This document shows positions 44,681 through 47,681 of a DNA stretch of 47,681 nucleotides, piece after piece (position 1 is the first letter of the stretch; each line of letters opens with the position of its first letter). Made by a program: the position numbers and the translations under genes. The notes under the pieces were generated by a model that ran no database searches, was not told the origin of the DNA, and saw nothing but the letters and a program-made list of their open reading frames with translations. Origin of the DNA: Nitratireductor basaltis (GTDB lineage Bacteria > Pseudomonadota > Alphaproteobacteria > Rhizobiales > Rhizobiaceae); assembly GCF_000733725.1 (NCBI RefSeq), contig NZ_JMQM01000001.1, positions 2,515,286-2,562,966 on the forward strand, given 5' to 3'.

Positions 44681-45621
44681 GCCGCCCGGTCAAGCCGGTC
44701 GGCCTCGGCTTTGGCCTGCTAGGGACAACCAACGCCGCTCCCATCACGGATGATAGCGCCGAAAAGATGTTTGCCGCCGCTTGGGAGATGGGCATCCGTC
44801 GCTTCGACACCGCTCCGCTCTATGGCGGGCGGCTCTCGGAGGAGCGCTTGGGACGCCTGTTGCGCGGCCGCTCTCGCGACGACTATGTTCTATCCACCAA
44901 GGTCGGACGCTACCGCGGCTACGCAGCGACAGTGGTCAATCCGATGAACAATCCCGGGGACTGGCACGACTACTCGCGCGACGCCACGTTCCGCTCGGTT
45001 GAGGAGAGCCTGAAGCTTCTGGGCACTGATCATCTCGACATCGTCTTCGTTCATGATTGCGATGCGCATCTGTCCGAGGCACTAACCGGCGCGCTGCCTG
45101 CGTTGACCGAGCTCAAGGCGCAGGGAGTCGTGGGCGCGATTGGCTGCGGCAGCAATGTCGCGGCCACCCATCTCGCACTGCTTCAGAAGATCGAGCTGGA
45201 CGTGCTGATGGTTGCGGGCCGTTTCACGCTTCTGGACCAGAGCGCGGCGGATCTGCTCTTCCCGTTCTGCCTGGAGCGCGGCGTGCGCGTGGAACTAGCG
45301 GCGCCATTCAATTCGGGCATCCTTGCCACAGGTCCGGACGTGGAGGCCACGCGCTTCGATTATCAGCCGCCGGATGCAGCGCTGCGCGCCCGAGTGCGGG
45401 CAATTCAGGCCATCTGTCAGACTGAATCAGTTCCCCTCAAACGCGCCGCCTTGCACTATTCGGCATCGCATCCGGCGGTGACAAGGCTGGTGCTGGGGCT
45501 CGTTCACCGCGAGGCTCTGCGATCAAATCTCGAAGATCTGTCGTCGCCAGTGCCAGACAGGCTCTGGCCTGCGCTGGAGCCTCTGGGCATTCCCGATCCC
45601 ACTGAAAGTATAAAACGATGA
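44677..45621 (+). CDS. Aldo-keto reductase, D-threo-aldose / L-fucose 1-dehydrogenase type
   Basis: NAD(P)-dependent aldose dehydrogenase of 314 aa that oxidises the C1 of an aldose such as L-fucose, L-galactose or D-arabinose to the lactone. The AKR catalytic tetrad is visible: RRFDTAPLYGG (Asp, Tyr), VLSTKVGR (Lys) and LDIVFVHDCD (His). The start region VGLGFGLLGTTNAAPITDD and GRYRGYAATVVNP are characteristic of the aldose-1-dehydrogenase group. The lactonase gene follows with a 4-bp overlap, which supports this role strongly. Confidence 0.9.
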   Translation: MSRPVKPVGLGFGLLGTTNAAPITDDSAEKMFAAAWEMGIRRFDTAPLYGGRLSEERLGRLLRGRSRDDYVLSTKVGRYRGYAATVVNPMNNPGDWHDYSRDATFRSVEESLKLLGTDHLDIVFVHDCDAHLSEALTGALPALTELKAQGVVGAIGCGSNVAATHLALLQKIELDVLMVAGRFTLLDQSAADLLFPFCLERGVRVELAAPFNSGILATGPDVEATRFDYQPPDAALRARVRAIQAICQTESVPLKRAALHYSASHPAVTRLVLGLVHREALRSNLEDLSSPVPDRLWPALEPLGIPDPTESIKR

Positions 45622-46454
45622 ATACCGCCATTGACGCTCATGTCCACATCTGGAACCGCGCCCGGGGCGAAACCTTTATCGCCGAACAGCAGTTTCCCGC
45701 CCTGACGGGCAAAGAGTTCCTGCCTGAAGACCTCATACCCGTCTTGGCTGCAACAGGCGCCGGGAGCGCTGTGCTGGTTCACGGACCTGCCACGGTGGCA
45801 CATGCGCATTATTGTCTTGAGCTCTGTCACCGATACGAGATGTTCCGCTCCGTTGTCGGCTGGGTTGACTTGCGCGATCCCAACTGTCTTTCGCAGCTTG
45901 CGGAGCAGGCTGGAGACACGGCTTTTCGCGGTGTGCGTTTTACGCCCCTTCTGGATGCAGATCCTAAGGGATATTTGCGAAGTGATGCTGCACTCTCGAT
46001 CGCTTCGGCGCTGCAGACGCAGGGCCAACTGGTCGAGGTCCTCGCCCCACAGTCGCTGTTGAAATCGGTCGCGGCACTGGCTCTAGCTTTTCCCAAACTT
46101 CCCGTTGTGCTAGCCCACTTCGGCCTGCCTGACGGAAGCCCTGACGGCTTTGACGAATGGCGTCAATCGATGGCGCATCTGGCCCCCCATTCCAATGTCC
46201 ACATCAAGATTTCCGGACTTCCCCTGACCGGCGATGCCGACCGTGACCAATCAATGGCGCGGGATTATGTGCTTGCCATGTTGGATCTCTTCGGTCCTGA
46301 CCGGCTCATCTATGCGAGCAACTGGCCTGTAGCGACGGCGCTGGCAAAGCCCGAATACTGGAGCGATTTGCTGCAAGCTATCCTGCGGGACGCATCACTG
46401 GACGAGACCCGACAGGCTGCCATCTGGCATGGAAATGCCAAACGTCTCTACTGA
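45618..46454 (+). CDS. Amidohydrolase-family sugar lactonase (L-fucono-lactonase-like)
   Basis: TIM-barrel hydrolase of 278 aa (COG3618 type) that opens an aldonolactone to the aldonate. Seen: DAHVHIWNRARGE at the N-terminus (HxH), FRGVRFTPLLDA, VVLAHFGLPDGSPDGFDEW, VHIKISGLPLTG and LIYASNWPVATAL. The last motif has Asn where the family often has Asp (GSDWP). It is the last gene of the operon and overlaps the aldose dehydrogenase by ATGA. Confidence 0.9.
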   Translation: MNTAIDAHVHIWNRARGETFIAEQQFPALTGKEFLPEDLIPVLAATGAGSAVLVHGPATVAHAHYCLELCHRYEMFRSVVGWVDLRDPNCLSQLAEQAGDTAFRGVRFTPLLDADPKGYLRSDAALSIASALQTQGQLVEVLAPQSLLKSVAALALAFPKLPVVLAHFGLPDGSPDGFDEWRQSMAHLAPHSNVHIKISGLPLTGDADRDQSMARDYVLAMLDLFGPDRLIYASNWPVATALAKPEYWSDLLQAILRDASLDETRQAAIWHGNAKRLY

Positions 46455-46934
46455 AGCCGGGGTTTGATCGGCCAGCATGCGGCGCGCATCCTCGCCCGAC
46501 GCTACTGGCAATCAGTTTTGCTGGAGTGCGACCACCTCTTCCACTGACGTTTCGCTGGCTGTCGAGTATCCATGACCCGCTCCCAAGGCGCGGCACCTTG
46601 CAACTGGCGAACACCTCGGTACCGGTCTCGGTCGTCGAAGATGTTTGAGGCCGGGTGCAGCAGGAGCTTTATCTGGCCTCAGAAAGATGGTTCCTGCGCT
46701 CACATCTGAGCATGACTTCACATGAATTTTTCAAAGCAAGCGGAGGAGAACTTGAGCGCTCTCATTCAGCGTATTGGCAACCACGATCAACCCTCCGCTC
46801 ATGCAGGCAGCGGCATATCCAATAGATTGCGCCGCCAGTCTTTGTATGGGTAGTGGGTTACCCGCTTCGCTGAATACGTCGCAGCAAAGGCAATAATTGT
46901 CCGGAGCGTTACCCCTTTCCCAGGTGCAACATGC
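46455..46934. other. 480-bp gap, no gene seen
   Basis: No frame with a start, ribosome site or known family. GGAGGAG at 46741-46747 precedes a short stretch reading LSALIQRIGNHDQPSAHAG that stops soon after. It marks the right flank of the catabolic operon and may include the cassette junction. Confidence 0.4.
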
Positions 46935-47132
46935 GTGCGTTCAGCTGCCGTTGAGCCTCCCAACGCAGGATTCTTGCCATCTGAAGAGGAGTCGGACTGG
47001 GCGAAGCAGTTGGTTTCAACTATGGCAGAGGCGCATGTTCATAACACCGGCTCCGCTAAGCTCGACGACCTCATGATCGACAAACCGATGTCGATTCATG
47101 CGCGGAAAATTCTTACTTCCAGCGCGCGTTAA
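46935..47132 (+). pseudogene. C-terminal remnant of a CitE/HpcH (malyl/citramalyl-CoA lyase-like) gene
   Basis: Open stretch of 65 codons containing PNAGFLPSEEESDWAKQLVS, AHVHNTGSAKLDDLMIDKPM and ARKILTSSAR. The pattern (F/L)PSxEE(I)xWA plus G-(S)-x-x-x-DGKMIDxP and ARR(I)L is the C-terminal tail of CitE-like lyases. Everything upstream, including the barrel and metal site, is missing, so it is a truncated relic about 30 bp before the right repeat copy. Confidence 0.7.
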
Positions 47133-47159
47133 ATTACTTCCCAAAATGCCACAATGAGA

Positions 47160-47681
47160 TTTCTGTTATTCCGATTTAAAAACATGGAGTAATGGGGGGA
47201 ATACAGAACAGTGCATCACCATGTGATCCGCGAAGGGCCAGCACTAGCCGAAGCGGCGCATCCGGCGGAGGAGCACCCGCATGACCTGCTCCTTGTCATA
47301 GCCGTCCTCGACCAACCGTCGCCGGGCGCACCTCAGAATCCACTGCAACGCCTGCGGATGAAGGGCGGGGTCACGTGCCGCAGCACTGGCAAAGGCAGCT
47401 ACAGCCGCAGCAACCGCAACATCAATGGCTGACGCTTCCGGCCGCCTCTCCGCCGCCAGTCGCGTCCGGTAGCGCTGCTGGCGCTCCCTGTGGGATGCAT
47501 CATCTGACCTTACTGCTCGGGGCATGCTCTTTCTCCTCTGTCCCGTCACTACGAGACAAGGATGAGGGATACCCATGCAAGGAACAAAAGCCGACGGAAA
47601 GTCTACAAGGAGGCAACTGCTGCACGAACAGCGACAGCCTCCCTGCCCTTCTCCCCGCGCACGTCGTTCGCCGGAGTAACG
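47160..47681. repeat. 522-bp direct repeat, right copy (runs to window end)
   Basis: Same orientation and length as 33044-33565. The left edge is abrupt: upstream sequence is unrelated to the methyltransferase leader found beside the first copy. It may continue past the window. It contains the second 93-aa gene. Confidence 0.9.
47244..47525 (-). CDS. Unknown 93-aa protein (right copy)
   Basis: Paralogue of the gene at 33128, starting MPRAVRSDDASHRERQQRY after AGAGGAGAAAGAGC. Length is identical and substitutions are few (for example K to R and H to L near the C-terminus). Here no methyltransferase gene lies downstream; a lyase remnant does, so its original operon context has been lost or never existed at this site. 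Confidence 0.7.
   Translation of the reverse strand: MPRAVRSDDASHRERQQRYRTRLAAERRPEASAIDVAVAAAVAAFASAAARDPALHPQALQWILRCARRRLVEDGYDKEQVMRVLLRRMRRFG

Overview
The window looks like an alphaproteobacterial accessory region, most likely Hyphomicrobiales (Rhizobium/Mesorhizobium/Chelativorans type). This rests on the high GC content, the many GntR/FCD regulators, the TRAP, tripartite tricarboxylate and sugar ABC transporters sitting beside sugar-acid enzymes, and a cluster of GANTC sites. No rRNA, tRNA or CRISPR array was seen. The species cannot be named from the sequence alone.

Region 1 (1-14186) is a minus-strand operon read from about 11.6 kb down to position 1: AldA-like aldehyde dehydrogenase, a ribose/galactofuranose-type ABC transporter (binding protein, double ATPase, two permeases), an enolase-superfamily sugar-acid dehydratase, a TRAP transporter (P, Q, M), a 2-keto-3-deoxy-fuconate-dehydrogenase-like SDR, and a fumarylacetoacetate-hydrolase-family enzyme cut by the window edge. 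This is the layout of a non-phosphorylative L-fuconate-type pathway: acid sugar, 2-keto-3-deoxy acid, 2,4-diketo-3-deoxy acid, then pyruvate plus a hydroxy acid. A GntR/FCD regulator and a GMC oxidoreductase are divergent.

Region 2 (14187-21969) opens with a multiply frameshifted PACE efflux pseudogene. It continues with a GntR regulator divergent from a maltose-type ABC sugar operon (binding protein, two permeases, SDR, ATPase, galactonate-dehydratase-like enolase). A 17-bp operator-like palindrome lies between them.

Region 3 (21970-28273) is a sulfate-ester unit: a cytoplasmic formylglycine sulfatase, a GntR regulator, a TctABC transporter and, divergently, the formylglycine-generating enzyme that would activate the sulfatase.

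Region 4 (28274-33565) is scarred. It holds a decayed TRAP permease fragment and GntR gene, a perfect 19-bp inverted repeat, an unknown small gene coupled to an unusual cytosine-methyltransferase fusion that is frameshifted exactly at the catalytic PCQ motif, and a 93-aa unknown gene.

Region 5 (33566-47159) lies between two copies of a 522-bp direct repeat, each carrying the 93-aa gene. It has 21-bp-period iteron-like repeats at its left end. It then carries a GntR regulator divergent from a tightly overlapping catabolic operon: UxaA-type dehydratase in two parts, HpcH aldolase, aldehyde dehydrogenase, enolase-superfamily dehydratase, ABC sugar transporter, aldose 1-dehydrogenase (AKR) and lactonase. 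Together these form an almost complete route from a free aldose to pyruvate and an acid. Remnants of an amidohydrolase and a CitE-like lyase lie at its two ends.

Overall the window is a mosaic of sugar and sugar-acid import-and-degradation cassettes, each with its own GntR regulator, separated by pseudogenes and repeats.
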